Notes: a model not told the origin generated them from the sequence alone. A stretch of DNA of 64,000 nucleotides from Chryseobacterium sp. KACC 21268 (GCA_028736075.1 CP117875.1:2666001-2730000), one strand, 5' to 3'; shown: positions 48,296-58,221, counted from the first letter of the stretch. A program made the numbers and translations.

Positions 48296-50056
48296 CTATT
48301 TATTATAAATCATATTGATTTTCTCAGCATATTTTTCGAGAACAATATTTCTTTTAATTTTTAAGGTTGGTGTGATCTCTCCGCTTTGGATCTCAAAATC
48401 GGCCGGCATCAAGATAAACTTTTTAATTTTCTCAAAACCAGAGAGATTCACCTGGATGTCATCAATTAGTTTTTGGTAGAAAGCCTGTACTTTTTCGTTT
48501 TCCAAAACTTCTTTCCAGTTGGTAAATGTGATGCCAAGAGTTTTCACCTTCTCTTCCAAAGTTTCAAAATTCGGAACAATCAAAGCAGAAACAAAAGGTT
48601 TGTCATCTGCAATCAGTAGAATTTGATTGATGTAACTGTTGTTGGAAAACATATTTTCAATGGGTTGCGGCGCGATGTATTTTCCGTTGGAAGTTTTCAT
48701 TAGATCTTTGATCCTGTCTGTGATTGTGAGATTTCCTTCATTATCCAAAACGCCCGCATCACCAGTTTTCATCCACCCGTCTTCTGTAAAGATCTTCGCT
48801 GTTTCTGCAGGATTTTTGTAGTAACCTTTCATTATACCACTTCCTTTCACGAGAATTTCGTCATTCTCCCCGATTTTAATTTGAGAGTCGCCAATTAGTT
48901 TTCCTGCTGTTCCGTATTTGTATTTTGTAAAAGGAAAAGCCGTGATGGTCGCGGTCGTTTCCGTCATCCCATAACCAACGGTGATATGAATTCCCATCGC
49001 ATCGAAAAATTGCGTCACTTCCTTAGAAATAGACGCGCCACCACAAGGCATAAACCAAAGTCGTCCGCCTAATTTTGTTTTGATTTTATTAAAGACCAAA
49101 GCATTCGCGATCTTATATTTTTGATTTAATAAAAAAGGAATGTTTTGCTGATCTCTTTTTCTTTCCGAAACTTGAGTTCCTGTTTCAATCGCCCAAGCGA
49201 AGATTTTTTTCTTAGTTGGAGAGGCTGTCACAAGCATTTCGTTGATGCCAGCATAGATCTTCTGATAGAATCTTGGAACAGAACACATTGTGGTTGGTTT
49301 CACCTCCTGCAAAGCGTTTGCAATCAATTTTGGATTCTCCAGAAAGCTGACTTTAGCTCCTACTGAAAAACAGAATAAGGTCCAACATCTTTCGAAAACG
49401 TGGCTGAGTGGTAAAAATGCCAATGATTGTTCTTTCTCAAAATCCTTGAAACCAAAAAAGTCAATGTGCGCGTCAAATGCTTTTTGGAAATTGCCGTGCG
49501 TCAACATCACACCTTTCGGAATTCCTGATGTTCCGGATGTGTAGATAATGGTCGCCAGATCTTCATCTGACCTTTCTACAATCTTGAATTTATCCGAAGC
49601 TTTCTCTATAAAGTCTGATAGAAATATGGAATTATCCTTTAGAGTAAAATTCTTTTTAGCAGCGATAATCTTCTCGACACCACTAGTTTTACTTAATAGT
49701 TGATGACAGGTTTCGTACTGTTCTTGGTCGCCTGTCAAAATGATTTTGGGTCCTGCGTGGTTAATGATATATTCTACCTGATCGGCGCCGTTTGTGGAAT
49801 AGACAGGAACTGTGACCGCGCCAATTGCAAGCGTGGCAACATCCATAATGATCCATTCTGGAGAGTTGTCTGCGTAGATCGCCACTTTGTCATTTTCCTT
49901 CACACCAGCCTCTACCAAAGCGTTGGCAGTACGGAAAACCATCTGCTTGAATCTCATCCAAGTCAGTTCCTTCCATTCATTATCTTTTTTGAAACCCACA
50001 GCTGCTTTCTGTGGAAATCGTTTGGTGTTCTTGTTCAGAAATTCCGTAATGTTCAT
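48296..50056 (-). CDS. Long-chain acyl-CoA synthetase (FadD-like)
   Basis: AMP-forming adenylating enzyme of 586 residues. Motifs: IYTSGTSGIPKGVMLTHGNF near residues 171-190, the A5-like GYGMTETTATITAF near 377-390, DGWMKTGDAGVLDNEGNLTI near 437-456, DRIKDLMKTSNGKYIAPQPI near 458-477, and the C-terminal catalytic Lys region TPTLKIKRNIVLEKY. It activates fatty acids by joining them to CoA. The start overlaps the epimerase stop by one base (TAATG), so it is coupled to that gene. No signal peptide. Confidence 0.94.
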   Translation of the reverse strand: MNITEFLNKNTKRFPQKAAVGFKKDNEWKELTWMRFKQMVFRTANALVEAGVKENDKVAIYADNSPEWIIMDVATLAIGAVTVPVYSTNGADQVEYIINHAGPKIILTGDQEQYETCHQLLSKTSGVEKIIAAKKNFTLKDNSIFLSDFIEKASDKFKIVERSDEDLATIIYTSGTSGIPKGVMLTHGNFQKAFDAHIDFFGFKDFEKEQSLAFLPLSHVFERCWTLFCFSVGAKVSFLENPKLIANALQEVKPTTMCSVPRFYQKIYAGINEMLVTASPTKKKIFAWAIETGTQVSERKRDQQNIPFLLNQKYKIANALVFNKIKTKLGGRLWFMPCGGASISKEVTQFFDAMGIHITVGYGMTETTATITAFPFTKYKYGTAGKLIGDSQIKIGENDEILVKGSGIMKGYYKNPAETAKIFTEDGWMKTGDAGVLDNEGNLTITDRIKDLMKTSNGKYIAPQPIENMFSNNSYINQILLIADDKPFVSALIVPNFETLEEKVKTLGITFTNWKEVLENEKVQAFYQKLIDDIQVNLSGFEKIKKFILMPADFEIQSGEITPTLKIKRNIVLEKYAEKINMIYNK

Positions 50057-51066
50057 TAATTGGATTTTGATATGCTTTGTGCATAATTTTTAAGATGGAA
50101 ATCTACACTTTCATCTATCGGAATGAATTCGTAATTCAAAGTCTCACGAATTTTGTTGTTGGTGATCGTCGAATCTGACTTGATCGTTTCAACATTTGTT
50201 CTGTTTCCTAATTTCAAAATTGGAATGAACCAGCCGAAAATCACAGAGAAAAATGGAAGAATATCTAAGATTGAATTTGATATTAATTTTGCTGGCGTCT
50301 TTCCAAAAGTCTTTCGAACTTTATCCGCCATATGTTTGTATTTTACAACTTCTGATGTCAAAATGAAACGTTGTCCGAAAATTGACCTTTCCATCAATTC
50401 AACAGCAATTTTTGCGACATCTCTCACATCAACATAAGCTGTCGACCCTGGAAAAGTAAATCCATTTGACATCTCTTTGAACAGTTTTCCGCTGCTGTGA
50501 TTCCAGTTTCCTGAACCTATGATTAAACCCGGATTGATGATGATCGTATTCAAACCTTCTGCAGATGCACGCCAGACTTCCATTTCGGAAAGATATTTGG
50601 AGATCGCATAATTTGAATGGTCTAACTTCTCGTTGAAATCGGAGTTTTCGTCCATTTCGCCTTTGTCATTATAACCATCAAGAACTGCAATAGAACTTAC
50701 GAAAAGAAACTTTTTGACTTTATCTGGATCGATTGCGAAGAGTAATTTCTCTGTCGCTTCAGAATTATTTCGGTACAATTCCTTCTCTGCACTTGGATTG
50801 AAGCTGACCTTCGCGGCGCAATGATACACTTCATCCACATCTTTCAAAGCGTTCTCCAAGGAATCTTGATCATTAAAATCAATATCGAACCACTCTATTT
50901 GGTCAAAATAAAAATCTGGACGATCAGTATAGAATTTATAAGAATCTTTGACTTCCGGCAAATTACTGGAGCTGCGTTTTGTGGCGCGAACTTTCTTTCC
51001 TTTTTTGAGAAGTTCCAAAGCAATTACCCGTCCTAAAATCCCTGTTGCACCTGTGATCAATATCAT
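50056..51066 (-). CDS. NAD-dependent epimerase/dehydratase family protein
   Basis: Extended short-chain dehydrogenase-like protein of 336 residues. Rossmann motif ITGATGILGRVIALELLKKG at the N terminus, the catalytic-type YAISKYLSEMEV near residues 149-160, and NPGLIIGSGNW near 180-190. It is the middle gene of a three-gene unit: small membrane protein (overlap ATGA), this gene, acyl-CoA synthetase (overlap TAATG). Such pairs often modify acyl or sterol-like substrates, but the exact substrate is not visible. Confidence 0.9.
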   Translation of the reverse strand: MILITGATGILGRVIALELLKKGKKVRATKRSSSNLPEVKDSYKFYTDRPDFYFDQIEWFDIDFNDQDSLENALKDVDEVYHCAAKVSFNPSAEKELYRNNSEATEKLLFAIDPDKVKKFLFVSSIAVLDGYNDKGEMDENSDFNEKLDHSNYAISKYLSEMEVWRASAEGLNTIIINPGLIIGSGNWNHSSGKLFKEMSNGFTFPGSTAYVDVRDVAKIAVELMERSIFGQRFILTSEVVKYKHMADKVRKTFGKTPAKLISNSILDILPFFSVIFGWFIPILKLGNRTNVETIKSDSTITNNKIRETLNYEFIPIDESVDFHLKNYAQSISKSN

Positions 51067-51317
51067 TCTACGTCGGAAATTTGAGGTTGGATGTCAGTAT
51101 TCGTTTTGAAGTTCTGTATCAATAAAATAAAGTTTGCAATAGAATATGCTGCGATAATCACTACAAAATACCAGAAACTTTTGCCCTCCAAGAAGTAATC
51201 TCCTGCTCCGGAAAATGAATCCTTCAGAACAAAAAATAAAAGTCCTATCAAAAAAAGATTGACAAGAACCGAAAAAAACAAAATGACCTTGTAAATAGTC
51301 TCCTGGTATTTTTTCAT
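51063..51317 (-). CDS. Small membrane protein, 84 residues
   Basis: Unrecognised. Two membrane helices (about 8-32 and 47-66) and a short hydrophilic tail (NFKTNTDIQPQISDVE). The stop overlaps the start of the epimerase gene by four bases (ATGA), so it is part of that operon. Possibly a membrane partner of the lipid-modifying enzymes. Confidence 0.75.
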   Translation of the reverse strand: MKKYQETIYKVILFFSVLVNLFLIGLLFFVLKDSFSGAGDYFLEGKSFWYFVVIIAAYSIANFILLIQNFKTNTDIQPQISDVE

Positions 51318-51388
51318 TAAAGATTTTTACAAAGATAATTCAATTCTATAAAAAATCTCTTATTCGGATATTGAAATCTATCAGGAAA

Positions 51389-52330
51389 TTAATGTGTGTT
51401 CTGTTTCATAAACTCCAATGTTTTTTCCATCATCAATTGGTGTCCAGGTTCTTCATTTAGGCCGTGATTTCCTTTATCGATGGGAATGAGTTCATTTTTG
51501 ACATTATTCTCGTCCAGTTTTTTCTTCAGAATTTCGGATTGGGAATATGGAACGATTCGGTCTTTGTTACCGTGGATCATCAAAGTCGGAACAGAATTTT
51601 GGTTAATGTAAGTCACTGGCGAATAGATTTTAAGACCATCAATCGCTTCTTGTTTTTGTTCTTTGATATCTTTCGTCGTAAAGCCTCTGATCATATCGTT
51701 GCGCATTGTGTAGATCTTCGGAAAGATCAGTTTGAAAATGAAAATTTTGAAACCAGCTTCTTCGGTTCTCAGAAGTTTGTTCAAGTCGGATGGACCGAAA
51801 TAATCGATCACGTAATTGACCTTGGCAGATTGACCAGGAAAATTGCTGTGTTCAGAAAACTGACTGTCATCCGAATAGGCCGCGACCATCCCAATCTGTG
51901 CGCCTGCGGAAGCGCCCCAAAGTCCTATATTCTTCTCATCAAAATTATATTTGTCAGCATTCGCCCGGATCCATCGTACTGCTTCTTTGGAATCTTCAAT
52001 AGGTTTTGGAAAATTGGTATTTTTATCTAATAACGTATAGTTGACGCTGACTACGGCGTAACCATTTTGAACAAATTTTAGAACGAAATCATTCATATAG
52101 AACTTTTCGGGAAAGGCTTTGTCGCCACCGATCCAGCCGCCACCGTGGAGGAAGACGAGAACGGGAAATTTTTTATTTGATCGTTCAGGAAGGTAGATAT
52201 CCAGTTTATGGTCGATGGAATCTGACGTTTTATAGGTAACATCGGGAATTTTCGAAACTTCGGAAATGGTAGTCTGAGATTTGAAAAACGTTAAACAAAG
52301 GATCAGGATGATCGATAACTTCCATTTCAT
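51389..52330 (-). CDS. Secreted alpha/beta hydrolase (esterase/BD-FAE-like)
   Basis: Serine hydrolase of 313 residues with a signal peptide (MKWKLSIILILCLTFFKSQT). The oxyanion loop VFLHGGGWIGGDKAF near residues 59-73 and the nucleophile elbow LWGASAGAQIGMVAAYSDD (GASAG) near 138-156 identify the family; MIHGNKDRIVPYSQS and GNHGLNEEPGHQ hold the catalytic Asp and His. It probably hydrolyses esters of cell-wall or xenobiotic compounds outside the cytoplasm. Substrate unknown. Confidence 0.9.
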   Translation of the reverse strand: MKWKLSIILILCLTFFKSQTTISEVSKIPDVTYKTSDSIDHKLDIYLPERSNKKFPVLVFLHGGGWIGGDKAFPEKFYMNDFVLKFVQNGYAVVSVNYTLLDKNTNFPKPIEDSKEAVRWIRANADKYNFDEKNIGLWGASAGAQIGMVAAYSDDSQFSEHSNFPGQSAKVNYVIDYFGPSDLNKLLRTEEAGFKIFIFKLIFPKIYTMRNDMIRGFTTKDIKEQKQEAIDGLKIYSPVTYINQNSVPTLMIHGNKDRIVPYSQSEILKKKLDENNVKNELIPIDKGNHGLNEEPGHQLMMEKTLEFMKQNTH

Positions 52331-52340
52331 AAAGATAATT

Positions 52341-52392
52341 TTAATTCAGATCCGATAATACAAGGCTTGTACCATTATCAAATCTGAATTAA
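52341..52392. repeat. Long intergenic hairpin
   Basis: TTAATTCAGAT and ATCTGAATTAA form perfect 11-base outer arms, and GATAAT/ATTATC with ACAAG/CTTGT form inner arms, between the two hydrolase genes. No T-run follows, so it is more likely an RNA-processing or protein-binding site than a plain terminator. Confidence 0.6.
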
Positions 52393-52403
52393 TATGTCAT
52401 TAT

Positions 52404-53180
52404 CTATGCTAAAAGAAAATCTTTGACCGCTGCGTTGAAATCTACAGGATTGTTGGCCTGGACCCAATGTTCTGCTTTGGCGATCTTGATGATCTTGGAA
52501 TCCGGAAATTGCTGTCTGATCAAGAGTTCATCTTGTGGCAAAATATAATTCGAATTGGCGCCGGCAACGAACAACGTTGGTCCTTTGAAAACACCAAATT
52601 TTATCGCATTGGAAACAAACTCCGTATATTTTTCCGCCAAAGTTTTGAGGTTGAATCGCCAAGCTAACTTCTTATCGTCGGTCCAATAAAGATTCTTCAT
52701 CAAAAACTGGATCACAAATTTCTCGTGAATATATTCGCCTAAAACTTTCTCAACATCCTGTCTGGAAGTTACAGTTTCGAAATCCACCGTTTGAAGCGCT
52801 TTAATAATTCCCTGATGATGCGGCGGATAAGCTTTCGGAGAAATATCGACCACAATCAGCTTGTTCAGTTTTTCTGGGAATTTGATGGCGAATTGCATCA
52901 CTGCTTTCCCGCCAAGCGAATGTCCGAGAAGATTGGCTCTTTCTATTTTATGAAATTCCATATAATTCAGAATGTCATTAGCCAGATCATCGTGCGACAT
53001 TGAATCTGAATGAAAACTGCGGCCGTGATTTCTAAGGTCAATCACGTGTGTTGGCATCAATTCTCCAAATTCTTTTCCGAAACTTCCCCAATTGTCCAGC
53101 ATTCCGAACAATCCGTGGAATACCAAAAGTGGTGTTTCTGTTATTTCTTCTCCGTATATTTTTGAGTGTAGGATTTCCAT
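52404..53180 (-). CDS. Alpha/beta hydrolase (YbfF-like esterase)
   Basis: Cytoplasmic hydrolase of 258 residues. HGLFGMLDNWGSFGKEFGEL near residues 23-42 is the YbfF oxyanion region, RNHGRSFHSDSMSHDDLAND follows, the nucleophile is Ser in LLGHSLGGKAVMQF near 84-97, and AEHWVQANNP near the end holds the catalytic His. E. coli YbfF cleaves palmitoyl- and acyl-CoA esters. It starts 16 bases after the pdxJ stop in the same direction, so the two may share a transcript. Confidence 0.9.
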   Translation of the reverse strand: MEILHSKIYGEEITETPLLVFHGLFGMLDNWGSFGKEFGELMPTHVIDLRNHGRSFHSDSMSHDDLANDILNYMEFHKIERANLLGHSLGGKAVMQFAIKFPEKLNKLIVVDISPKAYPPHHQGIIKALQTVDFETVTSRQDVEKVLGEYIHEKFVIQFLMKNLYWTDDKKLAWRFNLKTLAEKYTEFVSNAIKFGVFKGPTLFVAGANSNYILPQDELLIRQQFPDSKIIKIAKAEHWVQANNPVDFNAAVKDFLLA

Positions 53181-53196
53181 TGATTCTAATTTATTT

Positions 53197-53916
53197 TTAC
53201 CATTTCGCCAATCGCTTCAAATAAGCCTGAACCGTATTTTCCAAACCAAGGTAAAGCGCCTCAGAGATCAAAGCGTGACCGATGGAAACCTCTAAAAGAT
53301 TCGGAATGTTGTCTGAGAAATATTGTAGATTATCCAAACTAAGATCGTGGCCAGCATTGATTCCCAAACCAAACTTCTCCGCTTCAATTGCTGTGTCAAT
53401 ATATGATTTGATGGCCTTTTCTTTATCTTTAGGATAGTTGGTTGCGTACGCTTCTGTATAAAGTTCAATCCTGTCTGTGCCTGTTTCCGCTGCAAATTTC
53501 ACCATTTCTGGATTTGGGTCCAGGAAAATTGAAGTTCTAATTCCGGCATCTTTAAATTCAGAAATAACAGATTTTAAGAAATCAAGATTCTTTTCGCAAT
53601 CCCAACCAGCGTTGGATGTAATGGCATTATCAGCATCCGGAACCAATGTCACTTGCTCGGGTTTTACCTCCAAAACCATATCGACGAATGGTCTGTGCGG
53701 ATTTCCTTCGATATTGAATTCTGTTTTCACCAAAGGCTTCAGGTCGTAAACGTCTTTTCTGGTGATATGTCTCTCGTCTGGTCGTGGATGAATGGTGATT
53801 CCCTGCGCTCCAAATCTTTCCAGATCCACAGCTACTTGGGTTACACTTGGCACATCGCCACCTCTTGCATTTCTAATCGTTGCGATTTTATTGATGTTGA
53901 CACTTAGTTTAGTCAT
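53197..53916 (-). CDS. pdxJ: Pyridoxine 5'-phosphate synthase PdxJ
   Basis: Enzyme of 239 residues that makes pyridoxine 5'-phosphate from 1-deoxyxylulose 5-phosphate and 3-amino-1-hydroxyacetone 1-phosphate. It begins [20 protein letters not shown], with the conserved N-terminal NxxK/RN motif, and has [20 protein letters not shown] near residues 37-56, EIxVK-like [17 protein letters not shown], and [13 protein letters not shown] near the C terminus. A TIM barrel acting in the cytoplasm. It supplies the cofactor used by gcvP and others. Confidence 0.96.
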   Translation of the reverse strand: MTKLSVNINKIATIRNARGGDVPSVTQVAVDLERFGAQGITIHPRPDERHITRKDVYDLKPLVKTEFNIEGNPHRPFVDMVLEVKPEQVTLVPDADNAITSNAGWDCEKNLDFLKSVISEFKDAGIRTSIFLDPNPEMVKFAAETGTDRIELYTEAYATNYPKDKEKAIKSYIDTAIEAEKFGLGINAGHDLSLDNLQYFSDNIPNLLEVSIGHALISEALYLGLENTVQAYLKRLAKW

Positions 53917-53944
53917 AAATGATGAATGATGAATGATAATTAAT

Positions 53945-55204
53945 TTAAATTTTGTGGACCTGCATTATCTCAAGGTCAAATTCCTTGGATGCTACCAAAA
54001 GATGATCGAAAATATCCGCCTGAATTTGCTCAAAATGTTCCCACTTTGAATCGTTGGCAAAACAATAGATTTCCAAAGGCATTCCTTGAGGTGTGATTTC
54101 CATTTGCCTCACCATCAAAGCTCCCGTCTGGTCTATGTTCGGATTGTTTTTCAGATAGCTCATCGCGTATTTTCTAAAAGTTCCGATGTTCGTCAACTGT
54201 TGTCCATTGATGATCTCGTCCGAATTGATCAAGTTTGCTTTCTCCTGCTCTATCTCTTTTTTCTTCTCCAAAAGATAATCGTGAATCAAATTGATTTTCA
54301 GCAATTCTCCGAACAACTGGTCATCCAAAAACTTAAACGATTTGATATTAAAGACAATCGATTTCTTGATTCTTCGGGTGTTGGTTTCAGACATTACCTG
54401 CATATTTTTGATTTCCGTGGTCAGCAGATCGTAGGTCGGAATAGTGGAAAGTGTTTTGTCAAAATTTCTGATTTTGGTTGTCAGTAAATCGATATCTTCA
54501 ATGTTACCTTCAATCGAATATTTTGGGATCGTCACCCAATCTCCCACTTTCAAATTCTTAGATGTTGCAACGTGAATACCAGTTACGAATCCGAGAATCG
54601 TATCTCTAAAAACCAAAACAATCACAGCCGTTATCGCCCCCAAACTTCCTAAAACTGTCGTTCCACTAATGCCAAACAAAACACATATAGCAATGACTGT
54701 AAAAATAAAAACGCCAAAAATCTTAACTGTTTGCGAAATAGAATTGATCGCAATAATTTTATAATAATCCTTCTGGATCAGATAATAATTCTGTAATACT
54801 TTAATAAATCGAAACGCCATATTTGCGATAACAAACACGAGTAAAATCCCTACCAATCTCTCGAGGAAAATCATACTTTTCGGATGTCTGTAAAAGATGG
54901 AAACATAAGCAAAACTACCGAAACCCAAGGACAAGATATTTGCCACGGAATTGGTCACTTTTGCTTTGTAGATGGACTTCATCACAGGATACTTTTCTTT
55001 ATCAAAAAAGAATCTGAATGTCAGGTTAATGCCATTTTTCAGCAAAAATGAAACGATGAAAATGAGAGATATTAGAAATAAGAATTTAAAAGTAATTTGG
55101 CTCGTCAGCACAAACTCATCAGGAAAGAAATCTTTGCAGAAGAAATGAATCTTATCACTAATTTGTTGAAGAAAATCCTTATAATCTATGAGTTCGTTTT
55201 TCAT
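53945..55204 (-). CDS. Mechanosensitive ion channel (MscS/YbdG family)
   Basis: Inner-membrane channel of 419 residues. Several hydrophobic helices up to about residue 220, with the MscS pore-lining helix reading [20 protein letters not shown] near 170-190 and the adjacent [20 protein letters not shown]. The cytoplasmic part contains [20 protein letters not shown] near 227-246 and a long C-terminal domain, with a length like the YbdG/MscM branch. It should relieve osmotic downshock. Its promoter is TATTTTTG at 55222-55229. Confidence 0.9.
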   Translation of the reverse strand: MKNELIDYKDFLQQISDKIHFFCKDFFPDEFVLTSQITFKFLFLISLIFIVSFLLKNGINLTFRFFFDKEKYPVMKSIYKAKVTNSVANILSLGFGSFAYVSIFYRHPKSMIFLERLVGILLVFVIANMAFRFIKVLQNYYLIQKDYYKIIAINSISQTVKIFGVFIFTVIAICVLFGISGTTVLGSLGAITAVIVLVFRDTILGFVTGIHVATSKNLKVGDWVTIPKYSIEGNIEDIDLLTTKIRNFDKTLSTIPTYDLLTTEIKNMQVMSETNTRRIKKSIVFNIKSFKFLDDQLFGELLKINLIHDYLLEKKKEIEQEKANLINSDEIINGQQLTNIGTFRKYAMSYLKNNPNIDQTGALMVRQMEITPQGMPLEIYCFANDSKWEHFEQIQADIFDHLLVASKEFDLEIMQVHKI

Positions 55205-55221
55205 TTAGATGAATTATTTTA

Positions 55222-55229
55222 CAAAAATA
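55222..55229 (-). promoter_or_regulatory. -7 element of the MscS gene
   Basis: On the minus strand TATTTTTG, an exact TAnnTTTG, 17 bases before the ATG at 55204. Confidence 0.5.
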
Positions 55230-55289
55230 AGGATAAAAAAAAACTTTTGGCATTAGATTGAATATTGTATTTTTAATAAAATTATAAAA

Positions 55290-55778
55290 TTGGATCCAAC
55301 ATTAATCAACATTGTCTCACTAGCGCTGCTCTTCATCGGTCTATTGGGAACATTTCTTCCCGTTTTGCCGGGATTATTATTAAGTCTCTGCGGACTTTTG
55401 ATCTTCAAATTCGGGACAGAGAACGATATGCCGATGATCTACGTCTGGATATTCGTACTCTTGACAATCGTTTCAACCGTTTTGAATTACGTCATCCCGG
55501 CGAAGACCAACAAAAAATATGGCGGAACGCGCTATGGAAGTATCGGTTCATTTGTAGGAACCATTGTCGGACTTATCTTCATACCGATTCCTTTTGGCTT
55601 TTTAATAGGAATGTTGTTAGGCGTTTTCCTAGGAGAATTGCTTCACGACGTGAGCGACACCAGAAAAGCACTCAACTCTATGAAAGGTGCTTTCGTCGGA
55701 TTCATCTACGGAACTGGATTCAACCTGATGGTTGGATTGGCTATGTTTTTGGTGGTTGGCTATTATATTTTCTTTTAA
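55290..55778 (+). CDS. DUF456-family membrane protein
   Basis: Small membrane protein of 162 residues with several glycine-rich helices: LALLFIGLLGTFLPVLPGLL near residues 12-31, VGTIVGLIFIPIPFGFLIGM near 91-110 and FVGFIYGTGFNLMVGLAMFL near 136-155. The glycine-zipper look is typical of DUF456, whose function is unknown. It starts with TTG at 55290; there is no ATG between the -7-like TATTTTTA at 55268 and the first helix. Confidence 0.82.
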   Translation: MDPTLINIVSLALLFIGLLGTFLPVLPGLLLSLCGLLIFKFGTENDMPMIYVWIFVLLTIVSTVLNYVIPAKTNKKYGGTRYGSIGSFVGTIVGLIFIPIPFGFLIGMLLGVFLGELLHDVSDTRKALNSMKGAFVGFIYGTGFNLMVGLAMFLVVGYYIFF

Positions 55779-55789
55779 AAAAAATCAAA

Positions 55790-56212
55790 ATGATGAACAT
55801 TAAAACATTTTTCTGCATTCCTCTTTTATTATTGATGAGCAATTGCAAAACCCAAACTTCCCAGACTGAGACAGCTAATTCAACTAATAAAACTGTGGTG
55901 ATCGGCCTGGAAAAACAAAGTAAAATTCCTAATTCTAACGTGAGTCTTCACTTTAAAGATGTTGTGGAGGAAAGTCGCTGTCCTGTGGATGTCACGTGTG
56001 TTTGGGAAGGCATTGCGATAATCAATGTTGAAGCGACATCTGGAAATCAAAAAGCTAATTTCCAAGTTGCAACCAGAGATTTCAGTCCGAAAAATGTTAC
56101 CAATTCCTTCAGTTTTTCTGGCTACAAATTCACATTAACAGAATTGAAACCGCAGCCTGGAGGCAAAGAAGAGCCAGAAACAGTCAGCTTCAAATACGAA
56201 AAAGAAAATTAA
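55790..56212 (+). CDS. Hypothetical lipoprotein, 140 residues
   Basis: Unrecognised. Signal with IPLLLLMSNCKTQT, Cys20 the likely lipidated residue. The mature part has SLHFKDVVEESRCPVDVTCV and WEGIAIINVEATSGNQKANF, an immunoglobulin-like strand pattern with a Cys pair likely to be a disulfide. It starts 11 bases after the DUF456 gene on the same strand. Confidence 0.72.
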   Translation: MMNIKTFFCIPLLLLMSNCKTQTSQTETANSTNKTVVIGLEKQSKIPNSNVSLHFKDVVEESRCPVDVTCVWEGIAIINVEATSGNQKANFQVATRDFSPKNVTNSFSFSGYKFTLTELKPQPGGKEEPETVSFKYEKEN

Positions 56213-56220
56213 ATCTTCTA

Positions 56221-56246
56221 TCAAACACTCAAACACTCCAACTCTT
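56221..56246. repeat. Degenerate 8-base tandem repeat (CAAACACT)
   Basis: CAAACACT, CAAACACT and CCAACTCT follow each other just after the 55790 gene. Reverse-complemented they give AGTGTTTG/AGAGTTGG, resembling the TTTGAGAG tandem at 62623-62654. Confidence 0.5.
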
Positions 56247-56254
56247 TAACCTAG

Positions 56255-56899
56255 TTATCCCCATATAATCGGCTCTTTCCTTTTTTCCTTAAGATAATTA
56301 TTGATCTTAGAAAATGGATGACTTCCGAAAAACCCTCTGTAAACAGAGAATGGCGAAGGATGTGCGGATTGTATGATAAAATGTTTGGTCTCGTCTATCA
56401 GCGAGGCCTTTTTTTGTGCAAATGCGCCCCAAAGTACAAAGACCACATTTTCTTTTTGATTTGAAATTTGTTTGATGATAAAATCCGTAAACGTTTCCCA
56501 ACCTATATTTTTATGAGAATTGGGCTCGTGAGCTTGCACGGTCAAAGTCGCATTCAGAAGGAGAACGCCTTGCTTTGCCCAATCCTGCAGATCATTACTT
56601 TTCCTTTCTACACCAATATCGTCTTTCAATTCGATGAAAATATTTTTGAGCGATGGTGGCGCTTTCACGTTTTCAGAAACTGAAAAACAAAGTCCGTTGG
56701 CCTGCCCATCATTATGATATGGATCTTGGCCGATGATCACGACCTTAATATCTTCAAATTCCGTTAATTCCAAAGCACGGAAGATCTGCTTCGTTGGTGG
56801 AAAACATTTTTTAGAATTAAATTCCAGTTTCACATTCTCCCAAAGGTTGATAAAATAAGAACTTTCTTTAATCGGTTTCAGAACTTCGGACCAGGTCAT
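56255..56899 (-). CDS. ung: Uracil-DNA glycosylase
   Basis: Repair enzyme of 214 residues that removes uracil from DNA, family 1. Motifs: the water-activating loop GQDPYHNDGQANGLCFSV near residues 57-74, with Asp59 the catalytic acid; the PP loop KAPPSLKNIF; LLLNATLTVQ near 112-121; and the HPSPFSVYRGFFGSHPFSKI loop with the catalytic His near residue 180. Standard length and complete. Confidence 0.96.
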   Translation of the reverse strand: MTWSEVLKPIKESSYFINLWENVKLEFNSKKCFPPTKQIFRALELTEFEDIKVVIIGQDPYHNDGQANGLCFSVSENVKAPPSLKNIFIELKDDIGVERKSNDLQDWAKQGVLLLNATLTVQAHEPNSHKNIGWETFTDFIIKQISNQKENVVFVLWGAFAQKKASLIDETKHFIIQSAHPSPFSVYRGFFGSHPFSKINNYLKEKRKEPIIWG

Positions 56900-56912
56900 A
56901 GCAAGATTTTTG

Positions 56913-56944
56913 CAAAATTAAATTTAGAAATCGATTAATGCAAA
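56913..56944 (-). promoter_or_regulatory. Promoter of ung
   Basis: On the minus strand TTTG (56941-56944), a 20-base spacer and TAATTTTG (56913-56920): an exact consensus -7. The ATG is 13 bases further on. Confidence 0.7.
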
Positions 56945-56990
56945 TCCCGTGACAATTACATCAATTAAAGTTAATTAATCACAAATATCG

Positions 56991-57020
56991 TTTGGCTTAA
57001 TTTTATATGTAATAAATTCG
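56991..57020 (+). promoter_or_regulatory. Promoter of the first lactonase gene
   Basis: TTTG (56991-56994), an 18-base spacer and TAAATTCG (57013-57020), one mismatch from TAnnTTTG. The ATG is 33 bases downstream. Confidence 0.6.
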
Positions 57021-57052
57021 CGGAAAATTTACATTTTCCCATCACTTTTAGA

Positions 57053-58165
57053 ATGAAAATCTGGAACAGCTTTATCTTTTCAATCATTTTTATGGCCAAC
57101 ATCTCTGCTCAAAATACCATCATCGTAGGAACATACACCAATAGCGATAAGTGTACGAGTGGCGGTATCTATATTTTTGATTTTGATGAGAATACGTACG
57201 ATCACAATCTCAAATTCCACACAGAGAACGTCATCAATCCAAGTTTCGTAAGCCTAAGTCCAGACAAGAAATTTCTCTTCTCAGTCAACGAAGATGGCGA
57301 TAAAAGTACAGTCACTTCTTTCTCTATTGATGAAACCGATGGAAAATTAATAAAAAAAGACCAAAGAAAAACCCAAGGTGAAGATCCAGCTTTCCTGATC
57401 TCTGACGACCAAAATGTCATCACAGCCAACTATTCCGGCGGAAGCATCAATGTGTTCAAACGATATGCGGATGGAAAATTATCCGATGTTTTTCAGAATA
57501 TCAAATTCGAAGGTGTTGGTTTGAATCCGAAACGTCAGGAAAAATCGCACATTCATCAGGTTCAATTTTCTCCGGACCATCAATATGTTTTGGCGACCGA
57601 TCTTGGATTGGACAAGATCTATGTCTTTAAATATAATAAAATAGGCGAACAGGTTTTAGAAAAAACTGGAGAATTTGATGTAAAAAAAGGCTCTGGACCG
57701 AGACATATTGCATTTGATAAAACAGGAAAATTGATTTATCTCGTTCAGGAATTGAGTGGTGACTTGTCTGTTTTAAGTTTCAATGAAGGTAAAATCGAAT
57801 TGATCCAGGAAGAAACCTTGTTGTCACGAAAAGTTAGATTTAATTTCCGTGCGGCAGACATTCATTTATCTAATAATGAAAGGTTTGTCTATGTGACGAA
57901 TCGTGATGATGCAGATGACATCACCGTTTTCAAAAGAAAAAAAGATGGAACGGTAAAGAAGATCCAACAAACGAAAACCATTGGCCGAAATCCCAGAAAC
58001 TTCACCATCAGCCCAAACAACAAATTGGTACTGATTGCGAATCAGGACACCAACCGAATCAATATTTTTGACCGTGATTTAAAAACAGGATTGCTCACAG
58101 CAACTGGAAAATCTATTCCGGTTTGCAGTCCTGTGAATGTCATATTTTACGAAAAAGGCAAATAG
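57053..58165 (+). CDS. Secreted lactonase-fold beta-propeller, copy 1
   Basis: Seven-bladed propeller of 370 residues of the lactonase/6-phosphogluconolactonase-like family (Pgl, YbhE fold). Signal peptide about 1-19 (MANISAQN), so it acts outside the cytoplasm, unlike YbhE. Motifs: IIVGTYTNSDKCTSGGIYIF near residues 24-43, NPKRQEKSHIHQVQFSPDHQ near 161-180, KGSGPRHIAFDKTGKLIYLV near 216-235, VTNRDDADDITVF, and NPRNFTISPNNKLVLIANQD near 314-333. A paralogue is at 60599 with the DUF5686 gene between. Substrate unknown. Confidence 0.88.
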   Translation: MKIWNSFIFSIIFMANISAQNTIIVGTYTNSDKCTSGGIYIFDFDENTYDHNLKFHTENVINPSFVSLSPDKKFLFSVNEDGDKSTVTSFSIDETDGKLIKKDQRKTQGEDPAFLISDDQNVITANYSGGSINVFKRYADGKLSDVFQNIKFEGVGLNPKRQEKSHIHQVQFSPDHQYVLATDLGLDKIYVFKYNKIGEQVLEKTGEFDVKKGSGPRHIAFDKTGKLIYLVQELSGDLSVLSFNEGKIELIQEETLLSRKVRFNFRAADIHLSNNERFVYVTNRDDADDITVFKRKKDGTVKKIQQTKTIGRNPRNFTISPNNKLVLIANQDTNRINIFDRDLKTGLLTATGKSIPVCSPVNVIFYEKGK

Positions 58166-58221
58166 CTTTCACATTAAAACAATATTCAAAACAAAAAACA
58201 GTTACTAATAGTTAATGCTTG